Below are positions 54,476-64,000 of a stretch of 64,000 bases of DNA, one piece after another (position 1 is the stretch's first letter; each line of letters starts with the position of its first letter). This DNA is from Allolobophora icterica. Lineage: Eukaryota > Annelida > Clitellata > Crassiclitellata > Lumbricidae. The notes under the pieces were generated by a model. The model saw only the letters and a program-made list of their open reading frames with translations, had not been told where the DNA came from and searched no databases. Both the position numbers and the translations under genes were made by a program. The DNA is taken from positions 42,708,052 through 42,772,051 of the forward strand of contig OY744607.1 in the NCBI GenBank assembly GCA_963556255.1, in the 5' to 3' direction.

Positions 54476-54859
54476 CGCTACTTCAGTTTAATTGCCCCTA
54501 TCTTTAGCATTAGCAATCAAATGCATAACATAGTAATGAATGCCAATCAGTTTCTTTAGTTTAATTATTCAATATATATAAGAGAATAACGCATAATCAT
54601 TACACAATGATGTGATCAATGTTCTATATATATATATATATATAGCCTATATATATAACTTGCTTACTGACAGAATCGTAGATTATCACTACCAATCCAG
54701 CATCTTGCGAATTAACTAGTTATTATTTACCTATGCTACCCCTCCCCCCAACTTGATTCTTGCCGTTGACTCATACTAGGATTGTCCTAGAAGAATGTCT
54801 CGTCACAGTTCACACTGTTCGCAGAACTTAGGCGTTCCCCATTCGAACTGGTTGAAAGT

Positions 54860-55075
54860 TCAGTTCAAAGTTCACTTCTTGTTGAAGAGTAATATCGAAG
54901 ATCGCTGCCTTCGATCGACGATTATTTCGCACGTTCTTTCCACTGTCACTTCCTACAACTCGCAAACCATACATGCAACTGTCCTTGGAGGTACTAAACC
55001 TCACTTCATTTCTTGTCGAAGTATAATATCCCAAATCGAGGAGCGCTGCCTTCGGTCGACGATTATTTTGGGTTT
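54860..55075. repeat. Internal duplication, unknown segment
   Basis: GAAGATCGCTGCCTTCGATCGACGATTATTT-like sequence at 54895-54927 recurs at 55037-55068, with similar flanks (CACTTCTTGTTGAAGAGTAA and CACTTCATTTCTTGTCGAAG). A 128-codon frame spans it but shows no family resemblance. Confidence 0.6.
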
Positions 55076-55329
55076 CAGAAAGCCAGATATGGGTTGCATC
55101 ACCTGGAAAATACCAGTCTGCGTTTTTAGACCTATACAGTATACAATTCTTGCGATGTTTAATCTACTTAAAACTACATAAGTAAGGCGCTATATTAATG
55201 TATACAACATCATCTTGTCAACAAATTACACAGGTGAGAAAACCACGGCAGTTTTGGCACCGTCCAGTCTGGCCGCCATGGCAGCACTGTCACGTATATG
55301 ACACGTCAGTAGTTGATAATAGGTTGTGA

Positions 55330-55495
55330 CCAGGACAGTCCACAAATCCATAAGGTCTGTACCAGGACAGACACCCAATTCATAGAGTCTTAACCAGGAC
55401 AGTCACCAAATCCATAGGGTCTGTACCAGGACATTCTCCCAGAACCATAGGGTCTGTTCCAGGACATTCTCCCAGAACCATAGGGTTTATTTTGT
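55330..55495. repeat. ACCAGGACAGTC minisatellite
   Basis: Five units of about 32 bp of the type ACCAGGACATTCTCCCAGAA plus CCATAGGGTCTGTT. Confidence 0.85.
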
Positions 55496-55595
55496 ATAAA
55501 CTATATGTAAACCAAAGTGCGGTATAAGCAGTTGGTACAAATAAAGAATATATTTACTTTACTTACTTACTGTTCCAGGCCACTCATTCAAAACA

Positions 55596-56146
55596 TTGCG
55601 TCTGCATCAGGTCAGCCCCTCCTTCCCCTCCCCTCCCTTTCCACAGGGGAGGGGAGGGGAGGGGAAGAGAGGGGAGGGGTGGGGTGGGGTGGGGAGGGGT
55701 GGTACAAATCCACCAAATTTGTGGGGTAAGGTCAGGTGGAAAGGGAGGGGAGGGGAGGGGACGGGACGGGACGGGAGGGGAGGGGAGGGGAGGGGTGGGG
55801 TGGGGTGGGGTGGGGTGGGGGTGGGGTGGGGGTGGGGGTGGGGTGGGGTGGGGTGGGGTGGGGTGGGGTGGGGTGGGGTGGGGTGGGGTGGGGTGGGGAG
55901 GGGTGGTACAAATCCACCAAATTTGTGGGGTAAGGTCAGGTGGAAAGGGAGGGGAGGGGAGGGGAGGGGAGGGGAGGGGAGGGGAGGGGAGGGGACGGGA
56001 CGGGAGGGGAGGGGAGGGGAGGGCTGGGATGGGGTGGGGTGGGGTGGGGTGGGGTGGGGTGGGGTGGTACAAATCCACCAAATTTGTGAGGTGGGGTCAG
56101 GTGGAAAGGGAGGGGATGGGGAAGAAGGGCTGACCTGATGCAGACA
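55596..56146. mobile_element. G-rich minisatellite bounded by inverted repeats
   Basis: TGCATCAGGTCAGCCC followed by a CTCCTTCCCC tract on the left, and the reverse complement ending GGGCTGACCTGATGCA on the right, enclose (GGGGT)n and (GGGGA)n runs. These are punctuated three times by TACAAATCCACCAAATTTGT and GGTCAGGTGGAAAGGGAGG. It looks like a small inverted-repeat element with expanded interior. G-quadruplex potential is very high. Confidence 0.75.
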
Positions 56147-56317
56147 CTATGCGCTGTTCGAGTTGTCCCCGGCATCAGTATCTGCACCGCCAACGACTGG
56201 TAGAATGCCGCCAACGAACGGAAGAATGCCGCCAACGACTGGCAGAATGTCACGTCTCTTCCAAGTCTCGGGGAAGCAGGTACGTCTTGAATCATGATGT
56301 TTTGGTTACTACATGGG

Positions 56318-56410
56318 AACCAAAATAATATGTTCTACAATGTGTGTTCTCTTGGTAAAATGAAATGTCTATTGGGCTTCGTTTGTAGCGAACTCCTTGC
56401 AGTAGGCTAG
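56318..56410. repeat. Dispersed repeat, copy 2 (partial)
   Basis: AATATGTTCTACAATGTGTG and TATTGGGCTTCGTTTGTAGC match copy 1 at 53.9 kb. Confidence 0.65.
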
Positions 56411-56411
56411 G

Positions 56412-56501
56412 CGTCATCAGAGAGACAGACAGACGCACAGACAGACAGACAGACGCACAGACAGACAGACAGACAGACAGACGGACGGAAAATGAAATGT
56501 A

Positions 56502-56536
<35 letters not shown>

Positions 56537-56556
56537 GGCAGACAGACAGACAGAGG
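56412..56556. repeat. (CAGA)n microsatellite
   Basis: ACAGACAG units interrupted by GGAAAATGAAATGTAA at about 56487. Confidence 0.95.
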
Positions 56557-57044
56557 TATTATAACGACAATGTAGGCCCTATAAATGCTTCTATATACAA
56601 ATTGATAAAATTTGGTACTAGATAGCAAGACTTTTAGTCACAATAGTTTATTAGGTTTTATCTGGCACTAATATAGTCCCAGGATTTTATTAGATATATT
56701 TTATTAGATTATTGTCATTGGTTTAATTTAGCTTAATTGGATATCATTTATTAGCATCTGATTGGTTGAGTTAGATATGGGCTATTATTGGGTTTCGTTA
56801 GTTATTTTGGGGTTTCACAGGCTGTTACTGGGTTTCAATGTGCGCAAAGTTTGCCACTGCAAATCACCAGGTTTTGGGGTAAATAATTGTGAATTGAATA
56901 GAAAATGAAATGTAACATATTTTTTAAATACTGAACACGCGCTTCCAGTGTTATAATCTCGTATATAGTTTTCCCTGATCTGTGTGTCCTACGATAAACG
57001 CTGTGGAATGTATGGAATGTAACTGATTCTACTAAACATATCTG

Positions 57045-57225
57045 AAAGGCCATTGGCCGACCCCCCTAAGACCTGCATGCCCGATGCAGGCACACGGACG
57101 CTGCCCGATGCAGGCACACGGGCGCTACTAACCATGCTTGAGAGGCCGTTGGCCGACCTCCATAAGGCCTGCATCGGATTTCGCCTGATGCAGACGCACG
57201 AGCGCTGCTAACCAAGACCTGCATT
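57045..57225. repeat. Tandem CCGATGCAGGC repeat
   Basis: GAGGCCGTTGGCCGACC and CCTGATGCAG/CCCGATGCAGGCACACGG units repeat two to four times with GCGCTACTAACC spacers. Confidence 0.75.
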
Positions 57226-57654
57226 GGACATCACTCCCTCAACATGGCACACGATCTGACGGGGAATGAGGGGAGGAGCAAGGACGAGGCGAAAGCTGAT
57301 TAGCCTAAACATCGACTGGTCACGTGCAATACACGAAAAACAACAATAAAAAGCAAATACTATATTGTTGGTAAATAGTCCTTGACAATTTCATTGTCCC
57401 ATGAATGAAGAAAGTTCCCAAGAGTGACTATAACGTTTAAATCATGCGCAACGACAAAGATGGATGGCCCGACAAAGCCAAAAAACTCTCGATCGTCTGA
57501 AGTCGCATAGACGTGAGACATCAAAGTACTCATCAAGAAACCCGACCGTCAGTAAGCATCAAATGCGCGGACTCAGCCGCAGTACATCCCTGAATACGCG
57601 ATCGAAGCCTTTGCAAGCACGCCACATAAAATCCAATATAGGCCTATAAGGACA

Positions 57655-57850
57655 CATTTCTTTTAGAACGAAATTTGAGCTTCTTTGTAGCGAACTAGGC
57701 TACTCTTGTAGTAGGGTATGCGTGAAAATTTGCGACGACCGGATGTGTCGCCCGCGAAATTCTGTCTGGAAGAACGGATGTATTCACTCGATGGAACACA
57801 AATCGAGGCAGGAGAGACACCGAATATCCAGTTGAACGACTCGCAGAAAT
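57655..57850. repeat. Dispersed repeat, copy 3
   Basis: CTTTGTAGCGAACTAGG, TTCACTCGATGGAACACAAA and GAGACACCGAATATCCAGTT match copy 1. It ends about 200 bp upstream of the eEF1B start codon. Confidence 0.65.
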
Positions 57851-57939
57851 ATACAGATAAGCCTGACTGAAATTGCTATTATCATATAAAAATACATCAA
57901 GGTGGACATTATTTGACAGTATAGCAAAGAACCAGCGTA

Positions 57940-58055
57940 ATTTTAAAGAGCATGCGCAGATGGCACGTTCGAACAGGGTTCCAGTCTCTGTTCGGTGGAA
58001 GCTGTGACCACGTTGTCTGTTTCTCGAAGTGCCTCACAACTTTCTTAAAAGAAAA
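57940..58055 (+). promoter_or_regulatory. Likely promoter/5' UTR of eEF1B gene
   Basis: AGCATGCGCAGA at about 57949 resembles the half-palindromic GCATGCGC sites bound by NRF1-type factors in animal housekeeping promoters. Short pyrimidine tracts (CTCTGTTC, CTGTTTCTC) follow and could hold the start of a TOP-type mRNA. No TATA box is evident. Inference only. Confidence 0.3.
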
Positions 58056-61000
58056 ATGTCGTTCGGCGATCTGAAAACCCCTTCTGCCCTTAAGGCTCTG
58101 AACGATTATTTGCAAGATAAATCGTACATCGAAGGGTATGCAGGATTTTTAGTCAATCTCCATCAGATTACCAGTCGGAATGAGTCTCGCTATTGTATAC
58201 CCTTGTTCTTTTGTCGATGAATTATGTAGCGCAGTGCTAAGCCGCTATAATTTATTACTTCTCCGTGTTTTACGAAACATTCCGGAGTAACTATGCAAAC
58301 GCTAACGTTTGATTTATTGGTTACTCTATGTGTAATAAATAAACGGGTGCGGCCCGAAACCCGAATCCCCGAAACGAATTTCGCCCGGATCCCCGAAATC
58401 GATTTTAGACTAAAATTACAAATAAACATGTGAATAGGCAGTAAATCGAGATGCATCAAGGCCACGCTAGGTCATTTGTTCCGTATAAGTTTAGAATTTA
58501 ACTTTGAATAGTTTTCGGGAGTTCTGCCGCTTCTATGAAACTGTTTTCGGGAAATCGGGCTTTTGTGTATTTTCAGCGCTTTCGGGGATTCGGGTTTCGG
58601 GGATTCGGGTTGACCCCTAAATAAACAGCAATGTCTTTAACCCTTTCCGTCCCATGCCATTTTAGTCCTGCGCTACCGGGAATTTCTGGCCATACATACA
58701 TGCATACATACATACATGCATACATCCATACATACAGACATACATGCATACATACATGTATGCATACAAGTATACATACAAGTATACATACATGCATACA
58801 TACATGCATACATACATACATGCATACATACATGTATGCATGTATGCATACATACATACATTCAGGCATACATTCATACATACATGTATGTATGTATGTA
58901 TGTATACATGCATGTATGTATGCATGTGTGTATGCACGTATGTCTGTATATTCATGCAAACATAAATTCATACATTCATACATACATGATCAACAGTCCT
59001 ATGATCAATGGTCCTAATGATCAGTGGTCCGTGTGACCAAACGTCCAGTGATCAATAGTCCTATGATCAATAGTCCTGTGATCAATGGTCTGCAAATCGT
59101 CTGGGCAATGACAACGAACCTTGTCAAACCTTGTATAGGACGTACGCCATACGTCATAAGTAGGGACAGTAGAAAATCACGGTAAAAAAATGCCAAAAAC
59201 ACGGCATACTTTAAAAAAAATCGCGAAAAACACGGCAAAAACACGGCATCAAAAATTTCACAGTTTTCTTGTAACACATTATATGTTTATCTTTCATATT
59301 CATTGTTCATTGACAAATTGACAATTGTCAACCATTTGTCGGTCATTGGTTCCTTGCTGTAACAGTTTAGCTGCGAGTATTGAATACCATCACAACATGA
59401 AGCGCTAAATTGTCATCTGTCAAATTTTGACGCTGAGGTGCATTCACCAGTGTGTATTGACTAACGCTCCGTTCTGCCTCAACAGAATTGCCAGGAACTG
59501 ACAGATATCGAATAGCAAGCTCAAATACTTTCGACTGCGCAAAACTTAAAACTGCCACAACCAGAAAAAATTGCAACAAACAAGGCATTTTTACTAAAAC
59601 ACGGCAAATGTCAAAAATCACGGAAAACACGGCAAATGCCGAAAAACACGGCTTCCGTGTTTGCCGTGTTTTCGTGATTTTCTACTGTCCCTAGTCATAA
59701 GGTAGCACGGCTGTCCAAATCATGACGTACGGCGTACGTCATTATGACGGAAGGGGTTAACGTTGTTTATTGGCTTTATTTTTCTTGTCAAGTGTGATTA
59801 AATGATTCCAAAGCAATCGTAGAGTCGTATTTAAAATTTATAGACGAAAGCGACAGACAAATTCAAATTCGCCAAGTTATTTTCATTTCAAGAAATGTGG
59901 GGGGACGCGGTGGTGCAATGGGGGACGCGGCTGTGTAGTGGTTTGTTCAGCACCTTGTAACTGGAGGGTCGCAGGTTCGAATCCGCCTCAAGCTGCTGCG
60001 TAGCGACCCATGCGCCATCGATGTTCTCGCGTATGGTCGTGTGCACTTCTGAACTCTGTAAGGAGGGCAATATCAAAATACAATTGTATTGTATTAATAT
60101 AGTCTGTAACTTCAAGTTTTGTTCACTGCTAAACATATAATAGGATGATGATTTTGAAGGAGACAGCAGTGACTTTTAGATGATGTCATTCAGTTGTGCA
60201 AGTTCACAGCAAATTACATGGTTTGTTTTGGAATCTTTATGCATGAGTCCTTGTACATGGTGCTTACAAGAATCCGTAAGCTTGTATAAGTTATAGACAG
60301 TATAATGCAAGTGAATACAAAAAGATGTAAATGGACATCACTGCAGCCTGCTGCTTATGGCCTAGTGGCTAAGAATTTCTGTTGAATTTTTTTAGATATC
60401 AGCCAAGTCAGGCAGATACTGCTGTGTTTGGCAAGCTCGCTGGTCTTCCAGGAAAAGACTACATCAATGTGCTGAGATGGTACAATCATATCAACTCATA
60501 TGGAGCTGAGAAAGACAGGTATAATGATTTCGTTCAATACAGCCTATTGTTTCTCCCCATTGAACCTTTTTATTGGTATTTAATAATTTATCACTTGCCT
60601 GACCTTACCTTGAACCAAGCCAAATAAAATAAAATTAAACAAATGTTGTCATTGATATATCCATCACTTTAGATAAAGAGACAGCAAATTAGCTCATTTT
60701 AAAGTATTCAGTATTTTGGTAAAAATCAATACTGCTAGATGGATGTTCCAAAAATAAATGGGTAATTACTACGTAAATTATTATAGAACTGCATCAGTTT
60801 ATTCACTTATTCATTTAATTCACTTGTATCTATAATTGTTATTTCTTTTGTGGTTGTAAACAGTTAAGTAATAGTTTGGTCTTTGTTTTGAAATAGTTTT
60901 CCTGGTCAGAAGTCTTCAGAAGATGTGAACGGACTGGCACCTGCAAAGAAGGAGGAGAAGGAAGAGGAGGGGGATGATGATTTCGATCCATTCAAATCTG

Positions 61001-62312
61001 ATGAGGAAGATGATGCGGAGGCAGAAAGAATAAAGCAGGAACGCCTGGCTGCATACGAAGCCAAAAAATCCAAGAGTATAGCACTTTTTTTTAGCATACT
61101 AACACAATTTTTTTATAATTTTTTTGGCTTTCAAAAACAGTCAGTCATATGAGGCAATTCACATTAGAGCATGCTGCGTTATAATACAAATGCTCGTGTA
61201 ACACTTTTTTGGGATTTGGTTGATCCCTCACTCACAATTGCTCAGTGCAATCGATTGATGTTTGGTCATTAGACAGTGGCACTTAATAAATGCATAAGAA
61301 TACAGTAGCTGATTGGTTAGAGTGTTCACCATGGATGTAACGTGGAGAGTAAGGGTTCGAGCTTCCTCTGAGATGGTTACTGCGTAGGGATCTTGAAGCA
61401 AGTCCTTTGATTGATGCTTGGTTATTAGATAGTGGTGTTTGATAAATGCATGATAATAATGATAATCTTGAAGCTTCACTGATGATGTTGTATGCCTCTA
61501 TTATAAGTGTGTTAATCAATATCTAGTATTTCATGATCAGTTGCTCTGATTCTTAATTACTGTGACTTTGGTTGGTGCATAATCAATTACTGACTTATTT
61601 CCAACCAGTCTTTATTATCAGAGGTGAGAAATGTGTGACGATGCAGCTTACGAAGTATTTAAAGGCTGACTCCTTATTCATACAACACTATGGGACTCTG
61701 GGTTCTGTAAGATTCAAGCCCCCACACAGTATGGTTTTACACACATTCTGAAATTGTGTGTAACTTTCCTTGCATTGAGGTGTGATTGCGGCATTCGACA
61801 CTGTTGACCATGTCATTCTTTAGTGAAGAAAATGCTTCAGACATCAGAGGTGCTTGTTGCTGGGATGTCGTTCAGTGGCTTCTGAATTCTGGAAAAACAG
61901 TTCATTTGGCGTGGTAGCCATGGGCAATTTCCAACTTGGCTTGCTTCGTCTGCAGCATTGCTTCCGTAATGTCTCTTTCTTCACTACTAAACGTTTGTGA
62001 GTTGAGTGTCACCATGGACCAGGAATTGGCTTTTCTCAGAGAATGTGAAGATTGTTTGTTGAATGCACTTCTACCACTTGTGCCTGTTTAATTCAAGCGT
62101 TACATTAGCTTTTGATTTTGTATCAGTATATCAGTTCTGTCATCTGCATTTCTTTTTAAACTTTTTGAATTTTAATGCATTTGCAGAGGTTGCCATTATT
62201 GCAAAGAGTAACATCGTACTCGACGTCAAGCCGTGGGATGACGAAACAGACATGGCCGAGTTGGAAAAGGCCGTCCGATCAGTTGAGACTGATGGTCTCC
62301 TCTGGGGAGCAT
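58056..62312 (+). CDS. eEF1B subunit (EF-1 beta/delta type), partial, first four exons
   Basis: Exons 58056-58135, 60396-60518, 60897-61075 and 62187-62312 join in phase with GT-AG borders for 169 codons. The protein is the guanine-nucleotide exchange subunit that reloads eEF1A with GTP in translation elongation. N-terminal part: [40 protein letters not shown] and [14 protein letters not shown], the GST-C-like domain of EF-1 beta. Then comes an acidic linker with [20 protein letters not shown], then [20 protein letters not shown] and [13 protein letters not shown], the start of the EF1-GNE catalytic domain. The last donor (GTATGT at 62313) has no partner in the window, so the terminal exon or exons lie beyond 64000. 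The N-terminal GST-like part favours the beta (eEF1B2) over the delta subunit. Intron 1 carries nested transposons. Confidence 0.93.
58685..58990. repeat. (CATA)n microsatellite
   Basis: Imperfect CATACATG array that inverts to (GTAT)n at about 58885. Long His/Thr/Tyr and Cys/Met/Tyr frames are artefacts. Confidence 0.95.
59161..59693. mobile_element. hAT derivative nested in the TTAA element
   Basis: The ends are TAGGGACAGTAGAAAATCAC and, inverted, TAGGGACAGTAGAAAATCAC. They are flanked by perfect 8-bp duplications GTCATAAG (59153-59160 and 59694-59701). Subterminal AAACACGGCAAA/ACACGGCAT units repeat on both sides. It keeps a short piece of transposase (see next entry). Confidence 0.93.
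59380..59560 (-). pseudogene. hAT transposase dimerisation-domain remnant
   Basis: The minus strand encodes [37 protein letters not shown] and [12 protein letters not shown], the C-terminal hAT dimerisation block (ariLxvPxxsxxxERxFS pattern). All upstream catalytic parts are missing, showing that the element is an internal deletion product. Confidence 0.8.
59897..60095 (+). mobile_element. tRNA-derived SINE
   Basis: GGGGACGCGGCTGTGTAGTG (A-box like, partly duplicated) and GGGTCGCAGGTTCGAATCCG (B box) are followed by CTCAAGCTGCTGCGTAGCGA, as in the 24.2 kb SINE. The tail ends in TTGTATTGTATT. Confidence 0.8.
61300..61445 (+). mobile_element. tRNA-derived SINE fragment
   Basis: AGTAGCTGATTGGTTAGAGT (A-box like) and AGTAAGGGTTCGAGCTTCC (B box) lie the usual distance apart. 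TAGGGATCTTGAAGCAAGTC follows. It lies in eEF1B intron 3. Confidence 0.75.
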
Positions 62313-62367
62313 GTATGTGTCTGTCTATCTGAACATTGTAACTGTAATAATATATCACAGATTTATA

Positions 62368-62769
62368 GGGGTCATCCATAAAGGACGTCCGCAATGAGGG
62401 GGAGGGAGGGGCGGGTTATGACCAGTCCGGACATCCGCATCTAAACTTTTAAATTTGATATTTTTTTAAACACCACATTGTTTCAACCTTCCCCGAAGAT
62501 GAAAAGGGCAGTGAAGTGATTTCCTGAAACCACATGCATACTTTAAGGAGGCTTTTATTACAGCACATCCTGCGATATGAAACCCGAACTGTCACTGAAA
62601 CGTGCACAGGAACTGGAATAATTGTAAAAATAATGATGATGACGTTAAAAATTGGCTTAGGTGAGCGGACGTCTGCAAAGGGGAGGGAGGTAAGGTCAAA
62701 TGTGGACAAGGGGGAGGGAGGGGTCCAAAGTAGGTCATATTTTGCGGACGTCCTTTATGGACGACCCCA
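62368..62769. mobile_element. MITE with GGGGTC(A/G)TCCATAAAGGACG ends
   Basis: Left GGGGTCATCCATAAAGGACG and right CGTCCTTTATGGACGACCCC are inverted with one mismatch. Both are followed inward by a GGGGGAGGGAGGGG run. About 400 bp, no transposase. The superfamily is uncertain. It starts 55 bp after eEF1B exon 4. Confidence 0.8.
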
Positions 62770-62878
62770 TACAGCGCCTCTCGACTTAATGATGGAAAAC
62801 CACAATCAAACAAAAAAGGTTTTCAAGCTCTTATGGAATAGAGGTAAAGAAGGACCAAGAAGCTCATGTTGTAAGTAG
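62770..62878 (-). mobile_element. LINE 3' fragment
   Basis: The minus strand reads ATGAGCTTCTTGGTCCTTCT, then TTCCATAAGAGCTTGAAAAC, then GAGAGGCGCTG, the same ORF end and tail as at 31.1 and 14.1 kb. It directly abuts the MITE. Confidence 0.5.
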
Positions 62879-64000
62879 TGTTGTTTTTGTTAACGAAAAC
62901 GAAAATGGCAATTAACGAAAATTAAACGTTTTCGTTAACGAAAACTAAAACGAAAATACGCAGATAACAAAAACTAAAACTAAAACGAAAATTGTAACAA
63001 TAAAAACTAAAACGAAACGAAAATAGATCAAACGAAAACGATATTTACCATATTAAAACTTAGTTTTTTAAATGTAATGTTTCCATTGTTTTGCTTGTAA
63101 TTTCTCCTTACTTCGGCCTAATTAATTCGCCATTTGTATTGTGCTGCCTTGATAAGCATCTCAACGCAGACCCTCGAAAATATCATACCAACCAATCGAA
63201 TGTGAAATACACCTCTTCGGCCATTTGCTTCGGCTGCATTTCACCTATAGTTTTATTAATTGACGTTGAAATCAGGTCGCGCGTGGGTACATGGTACAGG
63301 TTTTCAGCGGCACATGTGGAAGTTTAGTTGTGAACTTGTGAATATTCGGGGAAAAAAACAGTTTCTTCCTAATTTTTCGTCAATAATATTTAAACTTAAA
63401 CCTCCCCGGTAACGACTCACGAAACTTTATATTTCCTATGCTATTTCGTAGGCCCTAGTGGATGCTTTCACGCCCCGCACGTTTTGCGTTAACCCAGGGA
63501 CTAAATTTAAGCCCGTCACACTTTTCACTAAAGCATGTCGCCTGAATAAATTTCATCTCTGCATCATGTGGGTCGGGGAAGGTGTCGTGAGGGTCAGTTA
63601 GAGAAGATATGTTGGTCAAGTAATGAAATCAAGTCTGTTATTCATGAGACTTATGAAGTCATGTGTATAGCAATATACTGGCCTGCTCTGCATCAGAAGT
63701 TTTTGTAGAGTGCATTTTTCCACATGTGGAAGTCATGGATGGCTGACCAATGGCAGGCGAAATAAACTTTTCAAAATCAGATTAGTATTTTTCTTACTTT
63801 AAACGGCGTAGTTGAACTTGAACCATTGAACAGTCTGAATATTTCGGTTGTGTTTAATTAGAATTAAATAATTACCAATTAAATAATTGCTAAAACTGAA
63901 ATTAAATGACTAAAACTGAACTAAAATTAACTTACTAAAATTAAAACTAAAAATAACTTACTAAAACTAAAACTAAAATTAACTTACTAAAACTAAAACT
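62879..64000. mobile_element. Element with GTTAACGAAAACGAAAA repeats, runs off window
   Basis: GTGTTGTTTTTGTTAACGAA begins a block of ACGAAAACTAAAACGAAAAT repeats (to about 63045), then about 800 bp of unclassified sequence, then ACTAAAACTAAAATTAACTT repeats to the window edge. The two A-rich repeat blocks may be subterminal parts of one transposon whose end lies outside. No eEF1B exon is visible here. Confidence 0.45.

Larger units (their letters stand above)
58641..59756. mobile_element. TTAA-flanked piggyBac-type element, interrupted
   Basis: TTAA copies at 58637-58640 and 59757-59760 flank the inverted ends CCCTTTCCGTC and GACGGAAGGGG. Subterminal palindromic GACGTACGGCGTACGTC lies near the right end, with GACGTACGCCATACGTC before the nested insertion. 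A CATA microsatellite and a hAT derivative (59161-59693) occupy the interior. It lies in eEF1B intron 1. Confidence 0.8.

Noticed and set aside
54795..55181. 128-codon open frame with internal repeat
   Set aside because: The repetition is at DNA level in a duplicated non-coding segment; no family resemblance.
55584..56295. Gly/Trp-rich and Pro/His-rich frames up to 180 codons
   Set aside because: G-rich minisatellite read in several frames; no start context or splice support.

Overview
This window is animal nuclear DNA, AT-rich and full of repeats. Introns with GT-AG borders, microsatellites, LINE and SINE debris and many small inverted-repeat transposons show this directly. The gene set (otopetrin, cytosolic 5'-nucleotidase III, hexokinase, eEF1B), the density of (TA)n, (GATA)n, (CATA)n and (CCGT)n repeats, and the many copies of the palindrome TAGGCCTA suggest a marine deuterostome invertebrate, perhaps an echinoderm or hemichordate. 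That assignment is inference.

Layout. (1) 306-5663, plus strand: a five-exon otopetrin proton-channel gene. (2) 5.9-9.4 kb: a run of non-autonomous DNA transposons, several with intact 8-bp target duplications. (3) 10333-16534, minus strand: a complete seven-exon cytosolic 5'-nucleotidase III gene. A short hAT-like element lies upstream, and its introns hold a TTAA-flanked element, SINE and LINE scraps and local duplications. (4) 20.4-29.3 kb: a gene-free repeat block with a ~3.5 kb fold-back element enclosing a dead LINE, a tRNA-derived SINE, a CAAGAC inverted minisatellite, a hAT-like shell with LINE debris, a (TG)n block and a 166-bp satellite-like array. (5) 29845-45998, minus strand: an eleven-exon single-domain hexokinase with an unusual long acidic, low-complexity N-terminal exon. 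Several of its splice donors are followed at once by tandem repeats. (6) 46.2-58 kb: mostly repeats (mariner remnant inside (TA)n, LINE fragments, GC-rich minisatellite with terminal inverted repeats) and one orphan exon-like segment at about 52.2 kb. (7) 58056 to beyond 62312, plus strand: the first four exons of an eEF1B (EF-1 beta/delta) gene; the C-terminal exons lie outside the window. Its first intron carries a hAT derivative nested in a TTAA-type element.

The genes are unrelated housekeeping or membrane-transport genes and do not form a pathway or cluster. I found no rRNA, functional tRNA, CRISPR or operon-like structure. I see no clear new multi-gene system. The most unusual content is the architecture of the mobile elements, the duplicated splice-donor segments in hexokinase, and the excess of TAGGCCTA.
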